NCBI GenBank assembly: GCA_030373145.1
Contig: JAUCZK010000002.1
Coordinates: 1-64,000 of the forward strand
Direction of reading: 5' to 3'
DNA from: Cyanobium sp. CZS48M
GTDB taxonomy: Bacteria > Cyanobacteriota > Cyanobacteriia > PCC-6307 > Cyanobiaceae
Length of the DNA: 64,000 bases
Of the stretch, positions 28,210 to 36,980 are shown piece by piece (the stretch's first letter is position 1; the number at the start of each line of letters is the position of its first letter). Position numbers and translations under genes: made by a program. The notes beneath the pieces are model-generated. The model saw nothing but the letters and a program-made list of their open reading frames with translations, had not been told where the DNA came from and searched no databases.

Positions 28210-28909
28210 AGGGCGGTTGGCTGGGGGTCAGGCCCAGCAGGTCGGCCGTGACCCGCACCTGGCCGTCGCAGTCGTCGCCGGCGCCGATGCCGATCACGGG
28301 AATGGCCAGCTGCCGCCGCAGGCTGCCGGCCAGATCCGACGGCACGTGCTCCAGCACCAGGGCGCAGCAGCCGGCGGCCTCCAGGTCCAGGGCCTGGCGC
28401 CGCAGGCGTTCCTGGCTGATGGGATCCCTGGCCTGGCGCCGGTAGCCCAGCCGGTGCACCGACTGGGGGGTCAGGCCCAGGTGGCCCATCACTGGGATGC
28501 CGCTGCGCACCAGCCGGTCGACCACGGCCACGGTTTCCGGTTCGCCCCCCTCCAGCTTCACGGCGGCGGCCGCACTCTCCTTGAGCACCCGGCCGGCGGC
28601 GGCCACCGCCTGATCACTGCCGCATTGATAGCTGAGGAAGGGCAGATCGCAGATCAGCAGCGGCTGCTGGGCCAGGGGCCGGCGCAGGCCCCTGGCCACG
28701 GCCTGGGTGTGGCCGATCATCTCCGCCAGGGTCACCGGCAGGGTGGTGGCGTGGCCGAGCACCACCATCGCCAGCGAGTCGCCCACCAGCAGCACATCGC
28801 CACCGGCCTCCTCCACCAGCGACGCCGAGAGCGCGTCCCAGGCGGTGAGCATCAGGATCGGCTGCCCCGCCTGCTTGCGGGCCACCAAATCACCGGGTCT
28901 CAGGGGCAC
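28061..28909 (-). CDS. panB: 3-methyl-2-oxobutanoate hydroxymethyltransferase
   Basis: A 282-residue first enzyme of pantothenate synthesis. Conserved blocks include [17 protein letters not shown], the metal-binding [17 protein letters not shown] and [11 protein letters not shown], and the PPFSPP segment near the C-terminus. The family normally ends soon after the LRGWL segment (about residue 252); the extra roughly 30 residues overlap the 3' end of convergent hemW by 149 bp in total. Confidence 0.95.
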   Translation of the reverse strand: MPLRPGDLVARKQAGQPILMLTAWDALSASLVEEAGGDVLLVGDSLAMVVLGHATTLPVTLAEMIGHTQAVARGLRRPLAQQPLLICDLPFLSYQCGSDQAVAAAGRVLKESAAAAVKLEGGEPETVAVVDRLVRSGIPVMGHLGLTPQSVHRLGYRRQARDPISQERLRRQALDLEAAGCCALVLEHVPSDLAGSLRRQLAIPVIGIGAGDDCDGQVRVTADLLGLTPSQPPFSPPLLAGRQLCVEALRGWLHSAAPPQEGAPLQADGSPTRPAAPSAPHC

Positions 28910-28949
28910 GGGCAGGAACCTCTCGGGCTTGCGTTGCTACCATCATCTC

Positions 28950-29045
28950 GACTCGGACCCACGCGGCCCGGACGCCCAAATCTGGTCAGGACCGGAAGGG
29001 AGCAGCCACACGGGATGCTCCAGGCAGGCGTGGACTCCGGGTCAC
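28950..29045 (+). ncRNA. ffs: Signal recognition particle RNA, small bacterial type
   Basis: The universally conserved SRP RNA domain IV sequence is present at about 28983-29007 (GGTCAGGACCGGAAGGGAG and the following AGCAGCC). The flanks pair to give the expected hairpin: the segment ending CCACGC near 28964 pairs with GCGTGG near 29028-29033, extended by further base pairs. The RNA binds Ffh and targets membrane proteins. It lies between panB and the 3' end of ftsZ; the exact ends are estimated. Confidence 0.92.
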
Positions 29046-29069
29046 CCCCTTCAATCAGTAATCGCTCAT

Positions 29070-30257
29070 TCAGCTTTCGATGCTGCGGCTCTGGCGGTTG
29101 AGCAGGAACGGTGGGATCTTGGCGCCGCGCTGCTCAGCCTCTGCCTCGGTATGGGTGAGCTCGGGGCTGGGGGCGAAGGTGGCGCGGGGGCGTTCGCTGC
29201 GGTAGGTGCTGCCCGCCTCGAAGCCGGTGGCGATCACGGTCACATGGATCTCGCCTTCGAGCTTCTCGTCGACCACCGCTCCCACGATGATGTTGGCGTC
29301 GGGATCGACCACGTCGTAGATCACCTCCGAGGCCGTGGTCATGTCCTCAAGGGTCATGTCCTTGCCGCCGCTGATGTTGATGACGCAGCCCTTGGCCCCA
29401 TCAATGCGGGCGGCTTCCAGCAATGGGCTGCTGATGGCGGCCTGGGCGGCTTCCACGGCCCTGGAGCGGCCGGAGCCCACACCGATGCCCAGCAGGGCCG
29501 TGCCGGCCAGGGTCATCACCGAGCGCACATCGGCGAAGTCGACATTGACCAGGCCCGGCTTGGTGATGATGTCGCTGATGCCCTTGACGCCCTGACGCAG
29601 GACGTCGTCGGCGGCGCGGAAGGCCTCCTGCAGGGGTGCTCCTGCAATGGCATCACGCAGGCGGTCGTTGGGGATCACGATCAGCGTGTCGACGTACTCC
29701 GCCAGCCGGGCGATGCCCTCCTCGGCCTGCTTCATGCGCTTGCGACCCTCGAAGCCGAAGGGCTTGGTGACGATGCCCACGGTGAGGGCGCCGCATTCCC
29801 GGGCCACCTCGGCGAGGATGGGGGCGGCACCGGTGCCGGTGCCACCGCCCATGCCGGCGGCGATGAACACCAGATCGGCCCCTTCGAGGGCCTCCTGAAG
29901 TTCGTTGCGGGATTCTTCGGCCGCCTTCTGGCCGATCATTGGATTGCCGCCAGCGCCGAGGCCCCGGGTGAGCTTCTGACCGAGCTGCACCCGCCGCTGG
30001 GCCGCTGATTGCAGCAGGGCTTGGGCGTCGGTGTTCAGCACCCTGTAGCCCACCCCTTCGAGATCCGAGGCGATCATCCGGTTGACCGCGTTGCTGCCTC
30101 CACCGCCAACACCGATGACTTCGATCCTGGCGCTCTGGCTGGGAACGATGCCGTTACTGGAGGGCGAGGAGGTCAATGGGGGTCGGAGTAAGTCGACAGG
30201 TGGGATGGGGTGTGGTGCTGCCGTGGGCTGGCTGCCCGGGGAACCGTTGACACTCAT
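29070..30257 (-). CDS. ftsZ: Cell division protein FtsZ
   Basis: A tubulin-like GTPase that forms the division ring; 395 residues from the ATG at 30257. The GTP-binding loop [11 protein letters not shown], the tubulin signature [10 protein letters not shown] and the T7 loop NDRLRDA are intact. The N-terminal 40 residues before the GTPase fold are Pro/Ser-rich. An alternative ATG at 30269 would add four residues and a TTG at 30338 would add 27; a GAG six bases ahead gives slight support to 30257. It is the last gene of the miaB-ddl-ftsQ series. Confidence 0.96.
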   Translation of the reverse strand: MSVNGSPGSQPTAAPHPIPPVDLLRPPLTSSPSSNGIVPSQSARIEVIGVGGGGSNAVNRMIASDLEGVGYRVLNTDAQALLQSAAQRRVQLGQKLTRGLGAGGNPMIGQKAAEESRNELQEALEGADLVFIAAGMGGGTGTGAAPILAEVARECGALTVGIVTKPFGFEGRKRMKQAEEGIARLAEYVDTLIVIPNDRLRDAIAGAPLQEAFRAADDVLRQGVKGISDIITKPGLVNVDFADVRSVMTLAGTALLGIGVGSGRSRAVEAAQAAISSPLLEAARIDGAKGCVINISGGKDMTLEDMTTASEVIYDVVDPDANIIVGAVVDEKLEGEIHVTVIATGFEAGSTYRSERPRATFAPSPELTHTEAEAEQRGAKIPPFLLNRQSRSIES

Positions 30258-30389
30258 CTCGGGCAGCATTATGTCGGCGACGGGGTTGAAAGATCCTGTG
30301 CGATGCGGCACTTTTGCGTGAATTGGGTTTTCTCGCAATGGGTCGGTGCGGGTTTGCAGGCCGTTGCTGACCCCGCGTCCTCCAGCGCA

Positions 30390-31229
30390 TCAGTCCACAC
30401 CCTGCCCAGGCCGCTTCGGCTTGGGGGCAGCGGCTGCCGGAGCGGGCAGCCCCAGTTCGGGCTGGTCCGGGTCGCTGAGATCGATGGAGCGCACCCCCTG
30501 GCCCTGCAACCGCTTCGGCAGTTCCCCTGATAGGTAGCGCAACACATCCAGACGATGGGCGAGGTCGCCGTCCGGGCCACCGAGTTTCACCTCCCCCAGG
30601 GTGCTGGTGGTCAGCCAGAGGGTGCCGTCGGGTTCGAAGCGGATGGTCCTGAGGGGGCTGCCCAGGTCGTTGCGGCGGTCGATGAGTTTGACGATGGTGG
30701 GTCTGAAGCGGGCCTGCCATCCCTGCACCCGGATCGCTGTTTCGGGCTGGCTGCCGCTGGATCCCATGCCCTGCTGACTGCTGCTGATCCAGTTGCCCAG
30801 CCGATCGACATAGCCCTGCTCGCTGCCCCTGGCTGTGCGCCGCTCCGCCCGTGCCACCACCTGGCGGTCCACCAGTTCGATGCGCAGTCGGGGCGGCAGG
30901 ATCAGTCGCTCCACGGTCACCTGCTCCACCGGCAGGGCCTCGAGGAGTTCGGAGCGCAGCAGGCGGGGATCGAGGGTCAGCAGCGGCATGGGAAAGCGCA
31001 GCTCGGCGGCGGCGATCGCCTGCTCTCGGCTGATGCGCTCACTGCCTTTCACCTCCACCTGCGAGGGGCCGCTCAGGGTCCAGCCCTGGCGCAGCAGGCC
31101 GTAGCCGAGGCCAGCGGCGGCGGCTGAGAAGACCACGAGCCGCCAGAGGTTACGCAGCCGCTCCTGCCGGCGCTGCAGCCGCAGCTGCCGCCGTCGCTCC
31201 ACTCCTGGTGCCTGGGGAGCTGGGCTCAC
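30390..31229 (-). CDS. ftsQ: Cell division protein FtsQ/DivIB
   Basis: A 279-residue bitopic division protein. A basic N-terminus (RRRQLRLQRRQERLR) precedes one transmembrane helix at about residues 28-46, then the POTRA domain (VEVKGSERISREQAIAAA) and the FtsQ beta domain. The C-terminal 20 residues are Ala/Pro/Lys-rich. Its ATG overlaps the stop of the upstream 136-aa gene (ATGA), and ftsZ follows 132 bp later. Confidence 0.9.
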   Translation of the reverse strand: MSPAPQAPGVERRRQLRLQRRQERLRNLWRLVVFSAAAAGLGYGLLRQGWTLSGPSQVEVKGSERISREQAIAAAELRFPMPLLTLDPRLLRSELLEALPVEQVTVERLILPPRLRIELVDRQVVARAERRTARGSEQGYVDRLGNWISSSQQGMGSSGSQPETAIRVQGWQARFRPTIVKLIDRRNDLGSPLRTIRFEPDGTLWLTTSTLGEVKLGGPDGDLAHRLDVLRYLSGELPKRLQGQGVRSIDLSDPDQPELGLPAPAAAAPKPKRPGQGVD

Positions 31230-31636
31230 AGCTCACAACGGGAGCGGGCCATCAATTCATCCATCCAGCGGCGGGCCCGCTCGGCATCGGAGAAGGGCAG
31301 ATCCTCCTGCTGGCCATCGCCCACCAGCCGCACCCGGCAGCTGCCCTGGCTTTCCTCGGTGAGGGGAGCATCCCCCGATCCCAGGGACATCAGCTCCAGC
31401 AGTTCCAGCTTGCTGATGACGAAGGATCCCTGGGGTTTGAGCACCCCGGCTTCGAAGGTGCTCCAGGTCACGACCCCCTCACTGAGCCGGGCCGCGCCGC
31501 AGCCATCGAGTTTGGAGAGTTCCGAGCCTGCCGCCCAGTCGCGGAAGAGCCGTTGCCGCCGCCGCTCCAGCCAGCCCAGGGCCGTGAGCAGCACGAAGAC
31601 CACCAGCAGGGGCAGCCAGAGCAAGCCGTGACTCAT
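31226..31636 (-). CDS. Conserved membrane-anchored protein between ddl and ftsQ
   Basis: A 136-residue protein with one N-terminal transmembrane helix (about residues 3-20, [19 protein letters not shown]), a basic stretch (ERRRQRLF) and a soluble C-terminal domain. It is coupled at both ends by ATGA overlaps, upstream with ddl and downstream with ftsQ. The position inside the division/wall operon suggests a role in septation or wall synthesis, but no family is recognised. Confidence 0.75.
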   Translation of the reverse strand: MSHGLLWLPLLVVFVLLTALGWLERRRQRLFRDWAAGSELSKLDGCGAARLSEGVVTWSTFEAGVLKPQGSFVISKLELLELMSLGSGDAPLTEESQGSCRVRLVGDGQQEDLPFSDAERARRWMDELMARSRCEL

Positions 31637-32754
31637 TCCGCCGGGTCCTCGTGTGATGGTGCACCGTCCCATTCTCCCGCGCTCTCCACCAGTTGGTGCA
31701 CGAGATCCATCAGCGGCACGCCGCTGGCGGCCCAGAGCATCGGATACATGCTCTGGCTGGTGAAGCCCGGCAGGGTGTTGATCTCGTTGAGCCAGAGCCG
31801 CTGCGTCGCGTCGTCGTAGAAGAAATCCACCCGGGCCAGCCCTTCGGCGGCCACCGCGGCACAGGCCTGAAGCGCCATGGCGCGCAGGCTCTCGCTCACG
31901 GCTTCGGGCAGCTGGGCCGGAATCACAGTGGAGCTCAGCCCCGCCGTGTACTTCGTCTCATAGTCGTACCAGTCGGCGGCGAAACGGATCTCCCCCACCA
32001 CCGAGGCCTGCAGGCCGCCCTGGCCCCCCGCCCCCTGACCAAGCACGGCGCACTCCAGCTCTCTGGCCGTGACCCCTTGCTCCACCACCAGGCGCGGATC
32101 CAGGCCTGAGGCCAGCTTCAGGCCCTGCAGCAGGGAGCTGCGATCGCTGGCCTTGCTGATGCCCACCGAGGAGCCCATGTTGGCCGGCTTGACGAAGCAG
32201 GGGAAACCCAGATCGCGCTCCAACCGCTCCAGCAGCCCCTCGGCGTCCTGGAGCAGGTCTGCCGCCTGCACGGAGGCGTAGGGCACCTGGGGCAGGCCCG
32301 CGGCGGCGAAGGCGGCCTTCATGGCCTGTTTGTCCATGCCCAGGGCCGAGCCCAGCACGCCAGAGCCCACGAATGGCACCTGCATCAGGGTGAACAGACC
32401 TTGGATGGTGCCGTCCTCGCCGTTGGGACCGTGCAGCACCGGAAACCAGACATCAACGCCTTCCGCCTCGCTGGGAAGGGCGCGGAAGCCGGGGCTCCCC
32501 AGGGGCTGATCCGTGGCGGACCGGCGCAGCTGCTCGTCGGTGGCTGGTGCGGCGCTGGAGAGCACGGCCTCTGCCAGCTCAGGCCCCCACCAGCGGCCGC
32601 GGCGATCGATGTAGAAGGGCAGGACCCGGTAACGCAGGAGGTTCTCGCCCTCCCTGAGACCTCCCAGCACAGTGATGGCCGAGCGGATCGAGACCTCATG
32701 CTCATCGGAGGCCCCCCCGAACACCAGGCCGACGCAGCGGGGGGAGCTGGGCAT
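31633..32754 (-). CDS. ddl: D-alanine--D-alanine ligase
   Basis: A 373-residue ATP-grasp enzyme joining two D-alanines for peptidoglycan. Recognisable blocks: [19 protein letters not shown] at the start, [13 protein letters not shown] (about 109-121), [16 protein letters not shown] and [16 protein letters not shown] near the end, all with the family's ATP and substrate residues. Its TGA overlaps the next ATG. Confidence 0.96.
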   Translation of the reverse strand: MPSSPRCVGLVFGGASDEHEVSIRSAITVLGGLREGENLLRYRVLPFYIDRRGRWWGPELAEAVLSSAAPATDEQLRRSATDQPLGSPGFRALPSEAEGVDVWFPVLHGPNGEDGTIQGLFTLMQVPFVGSGVLGSALGMDKQAMKAAFAAAGLPQVPYASVQAADLLQDAEGLLERLERDLGFPCFVKPANMGSSVGISKASDRSSLLQGLKLASGLDPRLVVEQGVTARELECAVLGQGAGGQGGLQASVVGEIRFAADWYDYETKYTAGLSSTVIPAQLPEAVSESLRAMALQACAAVAAEGLARVDFFYDDATQRLWLNEINTLPGFTSQSMYPMLWAASGVPLMDLVHQLVESAGEWDGAPSHEDPAE

Positions 32755-32804
32755 GGGGGCGGCTGGATCCGAGTCGGCGCCAAACGTATCAGCCCCGCCC
32801 TGTT

Positions 32805-34190
32805 TCAGCTCACCACCACGCCGGTGAGCGAGAAGGCACGCACCTCTTCGATGCGCACGTTCACCAGATCCCCCGGCTGGATGCCGCCGCTGGCCAGCTC
32901 CCCTGGGCTGGGGGGTGGGGCCGGATCGGGGAAGAAGGTGAGCCGGTTGGTGCGGGTGCGGCCCATGCGCTGGCTGGGATCGCGGGGGTTGCTGCCCTCC
33001 ACCAGCACCTGTTCGGTCCGTCCCCGGTAGCGCTCGCTGCGCCGGCGCGCCGTGCGCTCCACCAGGGCATTGATCTCCTGCAGCCGCTCCACCTTCACGG
33101 CCTCGCTGAGCTGATCGGGCCAGTCGGCGGCGGGGGTGCCCGGCCTGGGCGAATAGGCGGCGGTGTTCACCTGGTCGAAGCCGATCTCCTCGATCAAGGC
33201 CAGGGTGCGGTGGAACTGGGCGTCGCTTTCACCGGGGAAGGCCACGATCACATCGGCGCTGATCGCCGCATCGGGCATGCGCTCACGGATGCGCTCGAGG
33301 ATGCGCCGATAGCGCTCCACCGTGTAGCCGCGCGCCATCGCCTTGAGCACGTCGTCGTCACCGCTCTGGAAGGGGATGTGGAAGTGCTCGCAGAGCTTGG
33401 GCAGCTGGGCGCAGGCCTCGATCAGGCGCTCGGTGAAGTAGCGGGGGTGGCTGGTGGCGAAGCGGATCCGCTCGATCCCGGCCACGTCGTGGACCTGGTG
33501 GAGCAGGTCGGTGAGGGTGTGCTGACGGCGGCCCTCGGGGGTGATGCCGGGCAGGTCGCGGCCGTAGGCGTCGATGTTCTGCCCCAGCAGGGTGATCTCC
33601 TTGAAGCCCCGCTGCGCCAGCCCCTCCATCTCCAGGCGGATGGCTGCGGGGCTGCGGCTCTGTTCCTTGCCGCGAACCGAGGGCACCACGCAGTAGGTGC
33701 AGCGCTCATTGCAGCCATAGATCACATTCACCCAGGCGCACACCGCTGATTCGCGGCGGGCGGTGGTGATGTCCTCGAGGATGTGATGCTCGCCGGTGGC
33801 CACCACCTGCTGGCCGCTGGCCACCTGCTCCAGCAGGGTTTCCAGGCGGTTGGCGTGTTGGGGACCCATCACCAGGTCGAGTTCAGGCACCCGCCGCAGC
33901 AGGCTTTCTCCCTCCTGCTGAGCCACGCAGCCGGCCACCACCAGGGTGAGGTGGGGGTTGGTGCGTTTGCGCTGGGCCTGGCGCCCCAGGTAGCTGTAGA
34001 CCTTCTGCTCGGCGTTGTCGCGGATCGTGCAGGTGTTGTAGAGCACCAGATCGGCGCTGTGCTCACCACTTCCGGGCTCGTAGCCCATGCCTTCAAGGAT
34101 TCCGGCCATGCGCTCGGAATCGGCCTTGTTCATCTGGCAGCCGAAGGTGGTGATCCAGTAGCTGCCGCGCGTTGGGGTGGTCACCGTCAT
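32805..34190 (-). CDS. miaB: tRNA-2-methylthio-N6-dimethylallyladenosine synthase
   Basis: A 461-residue methylthiotransferase acting on A37 of tRNAs that read UNN codons. The UPF0004 domain starts [11 protein letters not shown] (Cys18 binds the auxiliary cluster), the radical SAM motif is CNERCTYC, and a TRAM domain ends the protein. I use the ATG at 34190, which begins two residues before the usual extension; the frame continues upstream through another ATG in a palindrome shared with the divergent gene. The leader GTGGG immediately precedes the start. Confidence 0.94.
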   Translation of the reverse strand: MTVTTPTRGSYWITTFGCQMNKADSERMAGILEGMGYEPGSGEHSADLVLYNTCTIRDNAEQKVYSYLGRQAQRKRTNPHLTLVVAGCVAQQEGESLLRRVPELDLVMGPQHANRLETLLEQVASGQQVVATGEHHILEDITTARRESAVCAWVNVIYGCNERCTYCVVPSVRGKEQSRSPAAIRLEMEGLAQRGFKEITLLGQNIDAYGRDLPGITPEGRRQHTLTDLLHQVHDVAGIERIRFATSHPRYFTERLIEACAQLPKLCEHFHIPFQSGDDDVLKAMARGYTVERYRRILERIRERMPDAAISADVIVAFPGESDAQFHRTLALIEEIGFDQVNTAAYSPRPGTPAADWPDQLSEAVKVERLQEINALVERTARRRSERYRGRTEQVLVEGSNPRDPSQRMGRTRTNRLTFFPDPAPPPSPGELASGGIQPGDLVNVRIEEVRAFSLTGVVVS

Positions 34191-34227
34191 CCCACAAGTT
34201 TCGACCATGGCCGAAACTTGTGGGATG
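34188..34227. repeat. 40-bp near-perfect palindrome spanning two divergent start codons
   Basis: Arms 34188-34203 and 34212-34227 are perfectly complementary (16 bp); the central 8 bases are also symmetric apart from one mismatched pair (34204/34211). Both outer ends are ATG codons: the start of miaB on the minus strand and of the epimerase gene on the plus strand. The central CCATGG gives a second, internal ATG in each direction. Each gene thus has the same leader ending CTTGTGGGATG. Confidence 0.9.
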
Positions 34228-35361
34228 CAGGCACGCCTTCGCTGGATCACGCTCACCAAGGCGGTGCCCCTGGCGATCAGCCGGGGCACCACGGCCTCGG
34301 TGCGGCGGCTGGTGGTGGAGCTGGACCACGACGGGCTCGTGGGGCGTGGCGAAACCGGTGGGTTCGAGACCGGCCACCGCGCCTACAGCACCGAGGCGGT
34401 GGCGGCCGAACTGGAGGCCCTGCTGCCCCGATTCGCCTCAGCCGAGGGGCTGGCTCTGGCGGCGCACTTGCCGGCTTTCCAGGCCCTGGAGCCCTGGCTG
34501 GCCCCGCTGTCCCCGCCGGCGCGCTGCGCCATCGATCTGGCCCTGCACGACTGGTGGGGCCAGCGGTTGGGTCAGCCCCTCTGGCGTCTCTGGGGCCTGA
34601 AGAGGGCCGCCTGCAGTCCCACCAGCGTCACCCTCGGTCTGGCTGGGGTGGAGCAGGTGCTGGCCCGGCTCGATCTCTGGCAGGAGCGCCTGGGCTGCTG
34701 GCCCCAGCGGGTGAAACTGAAGCTGGGCAGCCCTGATGGCCCAGACCACGACCGCGCCCTGGTGCGGGCGGTGACCCGGCGGTTGCAGGAGCAGGCCCAG
34801 CGCGATGGGGCCGCGGCAGTCAGTGAGCTGCAGGTGGATGCCAATGGCGGCTGGGATCTGGCCACAGCCCAGCAGCTGATCCCCTCACTGGCGGAGCAGG
34901 GGGTGGTGCTGGTGGAACAGCCGCTGCCCGCCCAGCTCGACCCCGATGCCGATGCCGCCAGCTTCGAGGCCCTTGATCTGAGCTGCCCGATTCCCCTGGT
35001 GGCCGATGAGAGCTGCTGGAACCTGGCCGATCTGCTGCGCCTGGCCCCCCACGTGGATGGGGTGAACATCAAGCTGCTCAAGAGCGGCGGCCTCAGTGAG
35101 GCCCTGCTGATGGCCCAGACCGCCCGCAGCCTTGGGCTGGATCTCATGCTGGGCTGCTACTCCGACAGCGCCCTGCTCAATGGCGCCGCCTCCCAGCTGC
35201 TGCCGCTGGTGCGCTGGCCCGACCTCGACAGCCACCTGAACCTGATCGACGATCCCTTCCAGGGCCCAGACCTTCAGGCCGATCGGCCCCTGCCCTCCGC
35301 TCGCCCCGGGCTGGGGGTGATCGAGGCACCAGGAGCAGCTGCCGCGGGTGCGCCGTGCTGA
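34225..35361 (+). CDS. Enolase-superfamily epimerase, DgcA / dipeptide epimerase type
   Basis: A 378-residue member of the muconate-lactonising subgroup of the enolase superfamily. The catalytic KxK (RVKLKLGSP), the metal-binding Asp in VDANGGWDL, the following Glu (VEQPL), Asp in VADESC and the second catalytic Lys in NIKLLKSGG are present. Members epimerise L-Ala-D/L-Glu dipeptides or, when paired with DUF1611 proteins, racemise N-acetyl-D-glutamate (DgcA). The downstream DUF1611 gene overlaps it by 7 bp, so I favour the DgcA role; the dipeptide activity cannot be ruled out. The ATG at 34225 is preferred over 34207. Confidence 0.82.
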   Translation: MQARLRWITLTKAVPLAISRGTTASVRRLVVELDHDGLVGRGETGGFETGHRAYSTEAVAAELEALLPRFASAEGLALAAHLPAFQALEPWLAPLSPPARCAIDLALHDWWGQRLGQPLWRLWGLKRAACSPTSVTLGLAGVEQVLARLDLWQERLGCWPQRVKLKLGSPDGPDHDRALVRAVTRRLQEQAQRDGAAAVSELQVDANGGWDLATAQQLIPSLAEQGVVLVEQPLPAQLDPDADAASFEALDLSCPIPLVADESCWNLADLLRLAPHVDGVNIKLLKSGGLSEALLMAQTARSLGLDLMLGCYSDSALLNGAASQLLPLVRWPDLDSHLNLIDDPFQGPDLQADRPLPSARPGLGVIEAPGAAAAGAPC

Positions 35362-36470
35362 GCGCCGATGCGCCGGTGGTGCTGCTGCTGCACGGCGGCC
35401 TCGACAACCTCTCGGGCAAGACGGGCCTGGCGATGTTGCGCTACCGGCAGGGCCCGGTGGTGGCGGTGGTGGATCCGGCCCATGCCGGCGCCGAGCTGGA
35501 GGCCATCACCGGCATTCGGCGGCGGGTGCCGATCGTGGCCGACCTCAATGCCGCCCTGGCCTATCAGCCGGCGGTGGCGGTGGTGGGGCTGGCCCCATCG
35601 GGCGGTCAGCTGCCGCCCGAGCTGAAAGCCGATCTGGCGGCGGCCCTGCGGGCCGGCCTGCACCTGGCCAGCGGGCTGCACACCCCCCTGGCCTCTGATC
35701 CGCAGCTGGCCGCCCTGCGGGGGCTTGGACAGTGGATCTGGGATCTGCGCCAGGAGCCACCCGGCCTGGAGGTGGCCGCGGCCCGGGCGGCAGCCCTGCC
35801 GGGTGAGCGGGTGCTGGCGGTGGGCACCGACATGGCGGTGGGCAAGATGAGTGCCTGCCTGGAGCTCAGCGCCGCCGCCCGGCGGGCTGGAGCGGATGCC
35901 CGTTTCGTCGGCACAGGCCAGGCCGGCATCCTGATCAGCGGTACCGGCGTGCCCCTGGATGCCGTCCGCGTCGACTACGCCGCCGGAGCGGTGGAGCGGG
36001 CCCTGCTGGAGGTGGCCTCAGAGCCGGCCTGCAGCCAGGAGAGCCTGCTGTTTGTGGAGGGCCAGGGCTCCCTCTGCCACCCCGGCTCCTCCGCCACCCT
36101 TCCCCTGATCCGCGGCAGCCAGCCCACCGCCCTGCTGCTGGTGCACCGCGCCGGCCAGAGCCATGTGAACAGGCATCCCCAGGTGGCGCTGCCACCGCTC
36201 TCTGAGCTGATCAGCGTGCTGGAGGGTCTGGCGGCCCTGGGCCGGCCCACGGGCACGGCACCCCCCCGGGTGAAGGCGGTGGCGTTGAACACCGCCGGCC
36301 TGGCCCAGGACCGTGCTGATGAGGCCTGTGCCGCCCTCAGTGAAGCGCTGGGGCTTCCCTGCGCAGATCCGGTGAGGGATGAACCAGCAGCCGATCGACT
36401 GCTGGTTTCATTCAGGGCGAGCGAGGGGATTCGAACCCCCGGATGGCGGCACCACAAGCCGCTGCCTTAA
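35355..36470 (+). CDS. DUF1611 protein, DgcN-like D-glutamate N-acetyltransferase
   Basis: A 371-residue DUF1611 protein. The N-terminal Rossmann-like domain is followed by a P-loop-like motif (GTDMAVGKMSACLEL, near residues 157-171), then GTGQAGILISG and VEGQGSLCHPG, as in the family. DgcN proteins acetylate D-glutamate ahead of DgcA. The GTG start overlaps the end of the epimerase gene. No in-frame stop precedes 36470, so the last 18 codons lie antisense to tRNA-His and after a strong hairpin; the sequence there (RASEGIRTPGW) is tRNA-derived, not family-conserved. Confidence 0.78.
   Translation: MLSADAPVVLLLHGGLDNLSGKTGLAMLRYRQGPVVAVVDPAHAGAELEAITGIRRRVPIVADLNAALAYQPAVAVVGLAPSGGQLPPELKADLAAALRAGLHLASGLHTPLASDPQLAALRGLGQWIWDLRQEPPGLEVAAARAAALPGERVLAVGTDMAVGKMSACLELSAAARRAGADARFVGTGQAGILISGTGVPLDAVRVDYAAGAVERALLEVASEPACSQESLLFVEGQGSLCHPGSSATLPLIRGSQPTALLLVHRAGQSHVNRHPQVALPPLSELISVLEGLAALGRPTGTAPPRVKAVALNTAGLAQDRADEACAALSEALGLPCADPVRDEPAADRLLVSFRASEGIRTPGWRHHKPLP
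36382..36407. terminator. 9-bp stem hairpin adjoining tRNA-His
   Basis: AACCAGCAG (36382-36390) pairs perfectly with CTGCTGGTT (36399-36407) around an 8-nt loop. It lies 8 bp beyond the 3' end of minus-strand tRNA-His and may end that transcript; on the plus strand it lies inside the last 30 codons of the DUF1611 gene. Confidence 0.5.
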
Positions 36471-36489
36471 CCACTTGGCGACGCCCGCC
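36416..36489 (-). tRNA. trnH: tRNA-His (GTG)
   Basis: The minus-strand sequence folds into a cloverleaf: acceptor GCGGGCG/CGCTCGC, T-loop GGTTCGAATCC, and anticodon loop TTGTGGT giving anticodon GUG. The extra G at position -1 (36489) and C as discriminator base are the identity elements of tRNA-His. CCA is not encoded. Confidence 0.95.
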
Positions 36490-36530
36490 GTGGTCTTTGC
36501 CAATGTATCAAGCAGCCTTGCACCCTCCCT

Positions 36531-36980
36531 TTGCGGCCCGCCTCTTCGCTTCGCCTCGCCCGCTGGGGCACCGTCCTGGCCCTGGGCGGAGGGGTCACCG
36601 GCGCTGCCCTGGTCTTCTCCAATCCAGGGATGGAGGAATTCGAGGTCTTCGCCGGCGACCAGCTGGCTGAACTGGCGGTGGAAGAGGTCTGTGCCAAACG
36701 CCTGCCGATGCCCCTGCAGCTGGCGATCCAGAACTGTCCTGAGCTGATCCGCAGCCAGCACAAGGTGCTCGGCGACCTGGCCCGCCGCAACACCCGGAGG
36801 CAGAATTTCGGATTGTTCAGCCTCTACCGCACCCGGATCGGTGGCCCCTCGGTGCTGCCGTTTCTCGATCTCCCCGTGTACCGCGTGCTCACCGTGGCGG
36901 CCGCCGGGCATTTCAGGATCCTGACCACCTCCAGCGACAACGACCAAGAGAGGGCCTCCGCCGATCGTGCGCTTTGGTGA
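36531..36980 (+). CDS. DUF4359 domain-containing protein
   Basis: A 149-residue protein with an N-terminal hydrophobic anchor or signal (about residues 10-28) and the DUF4359 pattern FSNPGMEEFEVFAGDQLAE, followed by LFSLYRTRI and a C-terminal beta region (YRVLTVAAAGHFRI). The family is typical of cyanobacteria and of unknown function; the protein is probably exported or membrane-attached. The TTG at 36531 is the apparent start. Its TGA overlaps the GTG of the next gene. Confidence 0.78.
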   Translation: MRPASSLRLARWGTVLALGGGVTGAALVFSNPGMEEFEVFAGDQLAELAVEEVCAKRLPMPLQLAIQNCPELIRSQHKVLGDLARRNTRRQNFGLFSLYRTRIGGPSVLPFLDLPVYRVLTVAAAGHFRILTTSSDNDQERASADRALW

